DNA of 64,000 bases. It comes from Dinoroseobacter sp. GTDB taxonomy: Bacteria; Pseudomonadota; Alphaproteobacteria; Rhodobacterales; Rhodobacteraceae. This document shows positions 8,147-15,822 of this stretch, piece after piece; position 1 is the stretch's first letter, and the number at the start of each line of letters is the position of its first letter. A program made the position numbers and the translations under genes. The notes under the pieces were generated by a model. The model was not told where the DNA came from. It saw only the letters and a list, made by a program, of their open reading frames with translations, and made no database searches. The DNA lies in the NCBI GenBank assembly GCA_030066795.1, contig JASJAW010000008.1, positions 1 to 64,000 of the forward strand, written 5' to 3'.

Positions 8147-8680
8147 TCATTTTGGGGCGCTCCGTTGCTGTCTCCAGGTCTTTTCGATGCCAGCCTCTGC
8201 GTCCAGCTTGTCTAACCGTTTCAGGCTGTCACAGGGCCAGGTTGTATCCACGTCGTAGAATTCTTCGACCGCCTGCTTGGTAGGCGGCAGAACTACCCAC
8301 TCCTGCTTGGTCGACATAAAGATATGTACGTCGGGTGGCATAAGGTTCGGGTTATCCAAGGAACCAACACGTATGAACCTGATGTATTCCTTCAGACCGC
8401 CCATGTAGTAGTTGCTCCAAACCGCGACCCGGCAAATCGGACAGCGAGCAATCGTCTGGCCTTTACCGCTTGGTGACGGAACGGAGAGCTCCTCGACTTC
8501 ACCACAGGTAAGTTCCACCCGGTCTGCCTCGATCAAGGCATTCACTGCGAAGGCGCTCCCGCTTTGGCGTTGACACCAAGTGCAATGACAGCAGTGGACG
8601 ATCATCGGGGCGGAGGTGACCCGGTACCGTACGTGGCCGCATGTACAGCCTCCCTCGCTGGCATGTGTTGAGGTGCTCAT
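8147..8680 (-). CDS. GFA / CENP-V domain protein
   Basis: This 177-residue cytoplasmic protein belongs to the GFA (glutathione-dependent formaldehyde-activating-like) family. Zinc-binding cysteines are visible as GGCTCGHVRY (about residues 11-20), VHCCHCTWCQRQSGS (about residues 28-42) and ARCPICRVAVW (near residue 78). The usual order and spacing of the family are kept and the length is normal. Most members have no proven enzyme activity, so only a possible role in thiol or aldehyde metabolism can be offered. It stands alone, with the truncated OsmC gene upstream on the same strand. Confidence 0.85.
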   Translation of the reverse strand: MSTSTHASEGGCTCGHVRYRVTSAPMIVHCCHCTWCQRQSGSAFAVNALIEADRVELTCGEVEELSVPSPSGKGQTIARCPICRVAVWSNYYMGGLKEYIRFIRVGSLDNPNLMPPDVHIFMSTKQEWVVLPPTKQAVEEFYDVDTTWPCDSLKRLDKLDAEAGIEKTWRQQRSAPK

Positions 8681-8756
8681 TTGACCGTACTCTCTTCCTT
8701 GGAACTATCAGGCAGTTGTGACTTCTAAAGTTGAAGGCGTTTCACGCCGACGTCCG

Positions 8757-8975
8757 TCAGCAACAGGCGAATGCATTACCGCGTAGTCGAAAATCTCCCA
8801 CAGCCGGGGGCATATCGGTGACGACAGATTGCCCCTTATCTCCTGTGGCTCGGCATTTCAGGCCGCCGTCCACGACTGCGGTAATGGGTGAGCTGGTGCC
8901 TAAGGCGTGATCAGGGTTCTCTTTCAAGTAGGCGATAACGCCATTGACTGATTGCTGGATATGCTCAACCGACAT
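8757..8975 (-). pseudogene. Truncated OsmC-family protein
   Basis: The first 55 or so residues read as an OsmC-like protein: MSVEHIQQSVNGVIAYLKEN and then GGLKCRATGDKGQSVVTDMP. After PAVG the family motif rich in glycine and serine is replaced by an unrelated tail (DFRLRGNAFACC) and a stop. OsmC-like proteins are about 140-180 residues and need two later cysteines for peroxide reduction; those are absent. This is therefore a broken gene, with the break at about 8790. The start at 8975 is the ATG of the family-like N-terminus; the longer frame upstream is a shadow. Confidence 0.65.
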
Positions 8976-9001
8976 CCTGATGTCCCGTTCTTCTCTTTGA
9001 A

Positions 9002-9574
9002 TCAGTTTGGGGCTTCTTTCGCCTCGATGGGGACCATGACGTGCCAAAGCGGGGTGTCGCCCCACATGACATAGGCACCGCCTACGAAGGGATCGCGTGG
9101 CAGGTTCGCCACCAGCGCCTTGTTCGGAAAGAGCATCATCAGATGCGGCCCGTCCTGTACCCATACGCCACCATCATTGGGGTCGGTTGCCATGGGATTG
9201 TCGTTGTTCACCAACGCGTCCCCTTGGAGCATGTACGAAACGCCAACGACATCAGTGGAAAATTCGGTTCCGGACGCAACGGCTGCCATCCATTTCATCC
9301 ATACAGGATCATTGCACATCGGGTGTTTGTCGCCCGGGATGAGACCGACACCTGGCAGGCAGACCCAATCATTGCTGCCCTCTCTGAGGATCGTCCCGTC
9401 CACGTCCATGATGGTAGCATTCTCGCTGATGTCCGATGGCGCGGCTGACATGGCCCGTGCGATCTTCTCCGCATCTGACTCGGCAAATGCCGCACCCGTT
9501 ACTCCGCCGCAAATGATCAGCGCGGCCGCCGCGCCGATGGCTCTTTTGGTTCTTGCTCTCCCAAAATTTTCCAT
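9002..9574 (-). CDS. Exported protein of unknown function
   Basis: This 190-residue protein has a signal peptide at about residues 1-32, with a basic start RARTKR, a hydrophobic core AIGAAAALIICGGVTGAA and a cleavage region AFAES. I do not recognise the mature domain. It has a DVDGTILREG segment, three cysteines and several tryptophans (VWMKWMAAV, GGVWVQDGPH), consistent with a periplasmic protein. GGGAG lies 8 bases before the ATG at 9574, favouring it over an ATG 21 bases upstream. It precedes the OsmC remnant on the same strand by 26 bases. Confidence 0.7.
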   Translation of the reverse strand: MENFGRARTKRAIGAAAALIICGGVTGAAFAESDAEKIARAMSAAPSDISENATIMDVDGTILREGSNDWVCLPGVGLIPGDKHPMCNDPVWMKWMAAVASGTEFSTDVVGVSYMLQGDALVNNDNPMATDPNDGGVWVQDGPHLMMLFPNKALVANLPRDPFVGGAYVMWGDTPLWHVMVPIEAKEAPN

Positions 9575-9680
9575 AGCAGTTACTCCCTTTCTCAATTGGT
9601 CCTTCGTCTCGTCTCAGACGCACTCGAAGGACTTTGCACCCTAGATCAGGGCGGATCCCAGTCGGGTAAAGTTTTTGTTT

Positions 9681-9995
9681 CTAGGCAACACTTTTATAGG
9701 ACCATGCGCCTGTTTCATGAGCGACTTCAAAGAAAGTAAAGCGGGGATTGTAACGTCCAACCGCCTCGGTCACCTCAGGTCCATGGCGTTCTCGAAATGC
9801 GTGGAATGCTTCTTCGCTTTCCCACTCCATGTAATTGGCGATCATTCCTTCCGTCTGCCCTGTGCCACGGTGAAGGCGCGCACGAATGAAACCCGGCTGC
9901 TTGGCCACAAGACGATCGAGCACATCACGTACAGCCGTCGCATTCGCGTCCGTGGTTTCACTGGAAGGCTCGAATAACGTAAGGACGATAAACAT
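9681..9995 (-). CDS. Antibiotic biosynthesis monooxygenase (ABM)-domain protein
   Basis: This 104-residue protein is a single ferredoxin-like ABM domain: MFIVLTLFEPSS at the start, GFIRARLHRGTGQ in the middle, and MEWESEEAFHAFRERHG, the pattern of cofactor-free monooxygenases and related stress proteins. AAGGAG lies 6 bases before the ATG at 9995, so the longer upstream frame is not used. It is divergent from the LysR gene at 10133, its likely regulator. The substrate is not predictable and some family members are not enzymes. Confidence 0.8.
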   Translation of the reverse strand: MFIVLTLFEPSSETTDANATAVRDVLDRLVAKQPGFIRARLHRGTGQTEGMIANYMEWESEEAFHAFRERHGPEVTEAVGRYNPRFTFFEVAHETGAWSYKSVA

Positions 9996-10104
9996 TCTGA
10001 ACTCCTTGAATAAATGTTGGGTGCGAGAAGCATGCGAGATCAAATCTCGGTAGGTAGAAGTTCCGTTGAGTTGCTCCCTATGTCATGTCATTTGTTCTTT
10101 TGAT

Positions 10105-10125
10105 GTATAAAGTTTAGCTTTATAC
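10105..10125. promoter_or_regulatory. Inverted repeat in front of the LysR gene (candidate operator)
   Basis: GTATAAAG (10105-10112) and CTTTATAC (10118-10125) are perfect 8-base arms around TTTAG. The repeat ends 7 bases before the ATG at 10133, between two divergent genes. Inference: a binding site for autoregulation of the LysR protein; it could also influence the ABM gene. Confidence 0.45.
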
Positions 10126-10132
10126 CAGAGCC

Positions 10133-11068
10133 ATGAGGACCTCGCATCTCAACGCGTTGCGCGCATTAGAGGCGGCGTTGCGGACAGGCAGCTTTCGCTC
10201 GGCCGCGAACGATCTGGGCGTTACCACTGCGGCCGTCGGGCAGCAAATTCGCGGGCTGGAAGAATACGTTGGACGCCAGCTGTTTATTCGCAAACCATCG
10301 GGGGCCGTCCCAACCGAAACAGCTGTCGGCGTGGCGGCAGAGCTCACGGCTGGCTTCGGGTCGATCAGCAATGTTTTGGAAACCCTGAAACGACCAGTTC
10401 TGGACAACCGTCTTTCAGTTTCAACGAGTTTGGCAATCGCGGAGTACTGGCTGACCCCCCGCCTGCCGAATTTCTACGCAATCTGTGATCAGTTCGATTT
10501 GCGCATCGATACGACCCATCGTCTTGTCGACTTACGGTCCGAGGAATTCGACTTTGTCATCCGTTTCGGTCCGGAGCCAGATAAGTCACTGGATAGCGTT
10601 TTTCTTTTCGACGGATGCGTCGTGCCGATTTGCTCGCCCGACTTCGCGGCTCAACACGGTTTGTCAGAGAACACCAGATCGCTTGCTGGCGTTCCGGTCC
10701 TTCACGTCAAAGAAGAAACCACCGATCCGGGTTGGTTGAATTGGACAGGTTGGAGCAGGAAATATGGGTTCGAATACGAAGAGCGATCGGCGCTTCCAGA
10801 GTTCCCACGTCTCAGTGCCGGTTTGAGGGGCGCAAAAGAGGGCTTGGGCCTCGTGCTATGCGGTATGGTGGAATCCTTTTCCGCTCTTGCCGACGGATCG
10901 GTGATTATGCCCTTCGGAGGGAAGTCTGCGACGCGATCGGAGTTTTCCTATCGGCTTGTATCCTTGCGGGGGCGGGCGCGCTCCAGAACGCAAGACGATT
11001 TCAGAGACTGGATGTCTACAGAATCCGTGACCTATCGCCATGAAGTCGACACCCTGCTGGGGTGGTGA
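10133..11068 (+). CDS. LysR-family transcriptional regulator, GcvA type
   Basis: This 311-residue protein has a LysR helix-turn-helix at residues 1-62 (ALRTGSFRSAANDLGVTTAA, then VGQQIRGLEEYVGRQLF). The PBP2 domain shows the GcvA-like features LRSEEFDFVIRFGPEPD and WLNWTGW. It is divergent from the ABM-domain gene, the probable target. The start is the only sensible ATG, although no strong ribosome-binding site precedes it (ACCAGAGCC). Confidence 0.9.
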   Translation: MRTSHLNALRALEAALRTGSFRSAANDLGVTTAAVGQQIRGLEEYVGRQLFIRKPSGAVPTETAVGVAAELTAGFGSISNVLETLKRPVLDNRLSVSTSLAIAEYWLTPRLPNFYAICDQFDLRIDTTHRLVDLRSEEFDFVIRFGPEPDKSLDSVFLFDGCVVPICSPDFAAQHGLSENTRSLAGVPVLHVKEETTDPGWLNWTGWSRKYGFEYEERSALPEFPRLSAGLRGAKEGLGLVLCGMVESFSALADGSVIMPFGGKSATRSEFSYRLVSLRGRARSRTQDDFRDWMSTESVTYRHEVDTLLGW

Positions 11069-11299
11069 CCTTGGAATAGCTGGTTTTAGAGTTTTAGGGA
11101 TGCCGTTTGGTGAGAAAGGCAACTGGCAAGTGATCCGCTTTTGACAACACAAGTGGATGTAGGGCCAAATGTCCGAAGTCTGCTTCGTCCGCGTAGCAGT
11201 CATTCGCGGCATCGGAGGTCGATCAGAACCCGACCGATAGCGTCAAATGTCTCGTGTGAGCCCGGAGTGGTCTCACTAGATCAAAATTAATCCGAAGTC

Positions 11300-12367
11300 C
11301 TAATGAGCTGAGTCGACCCTTTCCGTTGTGACCCATTTCAGAACAAGCTGATAGCACACGGCGATTACAACAGGGCCGAGCACAATGCCCATGATGCCCC
11401 AAGTAAGGAACCCACCGATGGCCCCTAAAAAAGCGAGGATCGACGGCAGACTGCTTCCTTTTGAAACGACTAGGGTTTTGACAACGTTGTCTGAAAACCC
11501 AACCGCAAACAGGCCCCAAAGCGCCATGAAAATGCTCGCGGTCTGCTGATCATTTGACCATAGCCAAACGGACAGAGGCAGCCAGACCAATACGGGCCCG
11601 ATCTGGATCATGGCCAGCAAAAAAGTAAGCAAGGCGAGGATTGGCCAATGGGGTGCACCCACAATTACAAAGGCTATAGTGGCAACGGCTGACTGCGCCG
11701 CAGCGGATCCAAGGACGCCGAAGACCGTTGCTCGAACCGTGATGACGGCTCTATCGATCATTTCTCCGGCAAAACTACCGCCCACATTTTCTGCCACTTG
11801 CCGGAAGCCTTCGCTAATTGGACGGGCGCGATGCAGAAGAGCCGTGGCTACAAAAACGCCCAGAACGAACTCAAGTACAAAAACGCCTATCAAACGACCT
11901 TCCGCCACAAGCCACGTTACGACGGGTCGGAACTCTAGCCCGAACTGCTGTCTTATACTCTGAAGGTCGGCAAGGAGTTCGTTCCAAATTATCGTCAGTT
12001 CACCGGTGACCGGGTCACCCGTTACAGAGTCGAAATCATCTGGCGACATTAAGGGTATCCTTGCTTGGGAAACCCAAAGCATAAGGTCCGGTAGAAACGT
12101 GACCAAAGCAAATGACAAACCCGAAACTGGTATGACGAAAACAAGAGTCATCAGGCTTGCGCTAATGAAGGTCGGCCAGAAGGCATGGCCCTTGAAGCGG
12201 GATTTGAGACGGTCGTGAAACGGTCTCAAGCAAACACTTAGAATGCAGCCCCAAACGATCGCTGGAAGAAACGGTTGAAGAGTAAGATAGCCCAATAAAA
12301 ACAGGAGCGTGAGCGCCAGAATCGGGATCCCACGTTCAACGATTTCTCGGGTCTTTGGTTGAGCCAA
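11300..12367 (-). CDS. AI-2E family transporter (PerM/YdiK type)
   Basis: This 355-residue integral membrane protein has about eight hydrophobic segments. It shows the family layout: two N-terminal helices (ILALTLLFLLGYLTLQPFL), a soluble central part (about residues 110-170), and a C-terminal helix bundle ending with GGFLTWGIMGIVLGPVVIAV. The best start is a TTG at 12367, since an in-frame stop lies two codons upstream and no better ATG is available. Family members are putative exporters or Na+/H+ antiporters; only a few have an assigned substrate. It stands alone. Confidence 0.82.
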   Translation of the reverse strand: MAQPKTREIVERGIPILALTLLFLLGYLTLQPFLPAIVWGCILSVCLRPFHDRLKSRFKGHAFWPTFISASLMTLVFVIPVSGLSFALVTFLPDLMLWVSQARIPLMSPDDFDSVTGDPVTGELTIIWNELLADLQSIRQQFGLEFRPVVTWLVAEGRLIGVFVLEFVLGVFVATALLHRARPISEGFRQVAENVGGSFAGEMIDRAVITVRATVFGVLGSAAAQSAVATIAFVIVGAPHWPILALLTFLLAMIQIGPVLVWLPLSVWLWSNDQQTASIFMALWGLFAVGFSDNVVKTLVVSKGSSLPSILAFLGAIGGFLTWGIMGIVLGPVVIAVCYQLVLKWVTTERVDSAH

Positions 12368-13342
12368 GTCTCTTCATTCCTGCGCACCGTTGCGTGGCAA
12401 GGTGGCTCATTGGAAAGGAAAAGCAAATGCTCACAGCCGTGTGCGGTCGAGCCATACTCAAGGGAAAGGACACTTGTATTCAAATGACCCGCCCGGATTG
12501 GAGGCCACTTTGTCCGCAACGCGGACGCTGGCGCTTATCATTTGCTCTGATCTGAACTTGTACAAAAACGCTACTCGTGCCGTAACGCGCTTTGTCGAAG
12601 GTCCGGCTGGTTCCTCTTTGTGTCGCGTGACAACTTGAAAGGGTAGGGGGCGCCACACCGGGTCGCGCTTCACTTCTTCCCTTGCCAGGGCAGGACCAAA
12701 AAAAACATCCTGAATGCCAGGGCATCTTCGCTTGGGAAAATTTAACTTATTGATTGTAAATAAAAAAGAAATCCGCCACTCATCGTTAGTCCTTGGAAGC
12801 CTGCAAAAACACCGGATACCAGAAAAAAATCTGTGACCGCGGGAGGAACCGGTTTCACAAATTCAAACGCGTCAGCTTTTACACCCCCCCCTCACTTACA
12901 GGAAGCAATGCAAACCTACTCTGTATAGAGTTGAACGCACCGCACTCTCTTTCGTGCTAGGCGACTACTATTGTTACCGAACTACTATCTCTTCGTTCAA
13001 CCGTTGCTCTCTGCAGGATTGCCCAATGGAGAGGTCAGGAGCAGCAGGGCATAGGACGACTGCCCGCAGCGTCCGGCTGCGGCAGTCCCTATGCCCGTCG
13101 CGTGTCACCTTGCCCAACGGAGCCGGCCGATCGCTTTGGGCCCGTCCGGTCACGCGTTCCTGCCGGTCGGTCGGTTGCTGCTTGCGACGCCTGAACGCGG
13201 CGCCGGGGATCGGGCCTCAACCTTTCGGACTGCCCTTTACCTGTGATCCCGCCCGTGGTGAGCAGTCCGACGTGGCGCCACCGTTGATACCCCGAACCAC
13301 CACGTCGACCCTGCGCTTGAGGCGCGCAGGGACGCCTCCTCG
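12368..13342. other. Long stretch without a convincing gene
   Basis: About 975 bases. The part 12730-12790 is AT-rich and looks like promoter or spacer DNA. Open frames at 12954-13364 (+) and 13089-13529 (-) have arginine/proline/serine-rich translations with no domain pattern and are probably chance. The structured element at 13047-13096 is listed separately. The stretch adjoins an integrase pseudogene, so it is probably a decayed mobile element. Confidence 0.5.
13047..13096. repeat. Long imperfect hairpin
   Basis: GGGCATAGG and ACTGCC-GCAG on the left pair with CTGCGGCAGT and CCTATGCCC on the right, with small mismatches. The result is a stem of about 20 pairs over 50 bases with a 6-base loop. 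It could be a terminator, a structured RNA or a protein-binding site of the decayed element. Function unknown. Confidence 0.5.
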
Positions 13343-13552
13343 TCACCTCTCGGGTGCTTCCTGATTGATTTCGCCCATGGCCTCGCTGACCATCCGGCGC
13401 ATGACTGCGAGTTGATTTTTGCTCGGTCGCCAGAACGGGTTCTCTGCCTTGGCGGCGATGTTCTCTGCGAACTTTCGATCCCATTCTGTGAGACACCTGG
13501 ACAACACCAAGCCCCACCTCATCAGGCACTCGTCGGAGCAGCGCTCAGCCAT
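13343..13552 (-). CDS. Small protein of unknown function next to integrase remnant
   Basis: This 69-residue protein is acidic to neutral, soluble and tryptophan-containing. It has LTEWDRKFAENIAAKAENPF, which resembles small helical proteins carried by alphaproteobacterial mobile elements. The codon content looks more like a gene than the overlapping frames. A start at 13552 gives MAERCSDECL; a start at 13579 would add nine residues, and neither has a strong ribosome-binding site. Likely accessory cargo; function unknown. Confidence 0.45.
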   Translation of the reverse strand: MAERCSDECLMRWGLVLSRCLTEWDRKFAENIAAKAENPFWRPSKNQLAVMRRMVSEAMGEINQEAPER

Positions 13553-13734
13553 GGCGCAACCCGTATTTACAGGGCACAAGGCGATTGAATTGCGATGTCG
13601 GGAAAACTAAACGGCCACGACGTGCAGATTGAGGTGCGCACGAGGGTTTGACAAAAAGATTCCAAGTAATTGGCGTTTCGTCAGAGGTTTGACGCAAATC
13701 ACATGCGTAGGCACTTGTTAGTTCAAAGAAAGCG

Positions 13735-13784
13735 CAGGATTGAAAATCCTCGTGTCGGTGGTTCGATTCCGCCCCCGGGCACCA
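13735..13784 (+). other. 3' fragment of tRNA-Phe (probable attachment-site core)
   Basis: The sequence AGGATTGAAAATCCTCGTG and the TpsiC arm through GCCCCCGGGCACCA match the 3' two-thirds of an alphaproteobacterial tRNA-Phe: anticodon GAA in a TTGAAAA loop, variable loop, T arm, acceptor strand and CCA. Upstream bases do not supply the partner acceptor strand GCCCGGG or a D arm, so it is not a functional tRNA. An integrase pseudogene starts 62 bases downstream, the arrangement expected when an element targets a tRNA-Phe gene. Inference: an att remnant of a lost or rearranged integrative element. Confidence 0.75.
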
Positions 13785-13846
13785 CTTAAAATCCCAACCT
13801 GTTGATTACCCTCGGTTTTGTTGTGGAAACTGCGCGGGCGTAGGAC

Positions 13847-14665
13847 ATGGCGTTTGACAAATCAGTACCATCTACGTTTGCGAAGAGCGGCATCTACTAC
13901 TTCGAAAGGCGGGTCCCAAGCGATCTTCGGAAGCACTATTCGACCAGTAAGATATCGTACTCTCTAAGAACGTGGTCACCTGCGGTGGCGAAATCTAGGT
14001 CCATCAGGGCAGCGCAACAACTAGAAGAGCACTGGTATTATCTTCGCATCCAGAACTTTAAACTGCCTGCAAAGTACCTGTTGCGGTTGGTGCAAAACGG
14101 AAGCGTAGTAAACGTGGGAGCTTCGGCTGCTGTGTCGGAAACTGCCGACGTGAAGCTTTCAGACGCCGTAGCGATCTACCTTAAGCGCAAGTGGCAGGGA
14201 CGTCCCGTTACCTTTCACCGGGCCGCAGGACGCGCCTGTGGTTACGTGATAGATGCGTGTAGCGAAAAAAGCATTACTGCCTACAGAAAAGCCGATGCCA
14301 ACGCGTTCCGCGACGATCTGATCGGACGAGGTTTGGCGGGGAGCAGCATCACCCGTGTCTTCGGCCCTGTTCGCTCAGTCGTAAACTTTGCTGCAAGCGA
14401 GATTGGTATCGATCTCCCCAACGTATTCGGCAAGGCCTACTAAGACTGAAACGCTGGTTTTGAAGGCAGAACTCCGCTGCCCATTGGGACGATTCTCAAT
14501 ATTCAAGCCGAGTGTCACAAGCTCGACGATGACTTGCGCTGGCTGATCGCCTTGGGGTCTGACACTGGGGAACGCTTGCGGGCTGGAAATGTGTTTGTTC
14601 GATCCCAGTGTGGTACCGAATCCGATGCCCCGTGCACGTTTCGTTTTTGCCCACATCCGCTTTTC
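13847..14665 (+). pseudogene. Broken tyrosine integrase (tRNA-Phe-targeting type)
   Basis: The first 198 residues have the N-terminal arm domain SGIYYFERRVPSDLRKHYST (DUF6538-like) and a core-binding domain ending SVVNFAASEIGIDLPNVFG. A TAA at 14441 and a TGA at 14447 interrupt it, yet the same frame continues with recognisable integrase sequence: LPIGTILNIQAECHKLDDDL and then RWLIALGSDTG, the start of the catalytic domain with its Arg region. After about 14580 similarity decays, and the HxxR and Tyr motifs are lost where the alcohol dehydrogenase gene begins. It must have been inactivated by point stops and a 3' deletion. Confidence 0.8.
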
Positions 14666-14671
14666 AAGACC

Positions 14672-15817
14672 TCAGAGGCATGCTTCGAAGAGTTGTCTTG
14701 TGTTCTCGGGCGTCAGAGCCACCGGATTTCCGCCAGTGCTTGGATCGGCAATCGCCTCCGGCACCAGTTGGTCGAGGTCCAGATGAGTGACCCCCATCGC
14801 GGCCAGGCTCTCCGGAATGCTCAAGGTCCTCTTCAAGGTGTCGATCATCGTGCAGAAGCCGTCGAAGCCGCCCTCGACGCCAAGATAGGACGCAGCGCGC
14901 TCGATCTCCGCCTCAATCGCCGGACGGTTGAACGCGAGAACGGGCAGCATGACGACAGCGTTTGTCGTTCCGTGATGTGTTCCATAATGCGCACCGATCG
15001 GATGGCTCAGAGAGTGGATGGCGCCAAGACCACGCTGGAACGCCACCGCGCCCATCATCGCGGCGGACATCATCTGAGATCGGGCAGACAGGTCCGTGCC
15101 GTCGGCATAGGCCGTTGGCAGGTTCTCAATGACCAATCGCATCCCTTCGAGCGCGATGCCCCTGCTCATCGGGTGATAGTGGGGCGAGCAATAGGCCTCA
15201 AGGCAATGGGCGAACGCGTCCATGCCCGTTCCCGCAGTGATGGCCTGCGGCATGTCCACGGTCAGTTCAGCATCCGCGATCACCTGCGAGGGCAAGACCT
15301 TGGGATGGAAGATGATTTTCTTCACGTGGCTTTCGCTATTGGTCAGCACGCTGGCCCGGCCAACCTCGGACCCGGTGCCGGCTGTTGTCGGCACTGCGAC
15401 AGAGGGGCGGATAGCCTCCGCATCCGCGCGGGTCCACCAGTCATCGACATCTTCGAAATCCCAGACCGGACGGGTTTGGCCGGCCATGAAAGCGACCATC
15501 TTGCCAAGGTCGAGGCCAGAGCCGCCGCCGAAGGCGACAACACCGTCGTGTCGGCCGTCCCGGAACATCTTGATGCCTGCGGCGAGGTTCTTCTCATTCG
15601 GGTTCGGGTCCACATCCGAGAAGATTGCGCGCCCAAGCCCCGCGTCCTCGAGCAGATCGAGCGTACGGGAGGTAATCGGAAGATCGGCCAGACCCCGGTC
15701 GGTAACGAGCAGCGGATTTGAGATCCCTGCCGCCCGGCAAGCCTCGCCAATCTCAGTAATGCGGCCTGCGCCAAACCGGACGGTTGTGGGATAGGACCAG
15801 TTGGCGGTGGGAAGCAT
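14672..15817 (-). CDS. Iron-containing alcohol dehydrogenase
   Basis: This 381-residue NAD(P)-dependent group III alcohol dehydrogenase carries the dinucleotide motif FGGGSGLDLGK (about residues 93-103) and the PTTAGTGSEV signature. Metal ligands are in GMDAFAHCLEAY and the histidine-rich HSLSHPIGAHYGTHHGTT. The start at 15817 directly follows the aldehyde dehydrogenase stop; the longer frame upstream is inside that gene. As the last gene of a seven-gene minus-strand operon, it probably oxidises a hydroxyl group of the amine or amino alcohol handled by the operon, or its breakdown product. Substrate unknown. Confidence 0.9.
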   Translation of the reverse strand: MLPTANWSYPTTVRFGAGRITEIGEACRAAGISNPLLVTDRGLADLPITSRTLDLLEDAGLGRAIFSDVDPNPNEKNLAAGIKMFRDGRHDGVVAFGGGSGLDLGKMVAFMAGQTRPVWDFEDVDDWWTRADAEAIRPSVAVPTTAGTGSEVGRASVLTNSESHVKKIIFHPKVLPSQVIADAELTVDMPQAITAGTGMDAFAHCLEAYCSPHYHPMSRGIALEGMRLVIENLPTAYADGTDLSARSQMMSAAMMGAVAFQRGLGAIHSLSHPIGAHYGTHHGTTNAVVMLPVLAFNRPAIEAEIERAASYLGVEGGFDGFCTMIDTLKRTLSIPESLAAMGVTHLDLDQLVPEAIADPSTGGNPVALTPENTRQLFEACL

Positions 15818-15822
15818 CAGAG

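Noticed and set aside
12954-13529. Arg/Pro-rich frames of 136 and 146 residues near the integrase remnant
   Set aside because: No ribosome-binding site, no domain pattern and low-complexity composition; they overlap the long hairpin.
13681-13790. A complete tRNA-Phe gene
   Set aside because: Only the anticodon arm, T arm, acceptor strand and CCA match; the D arm and 5' acceptor strand are absent.
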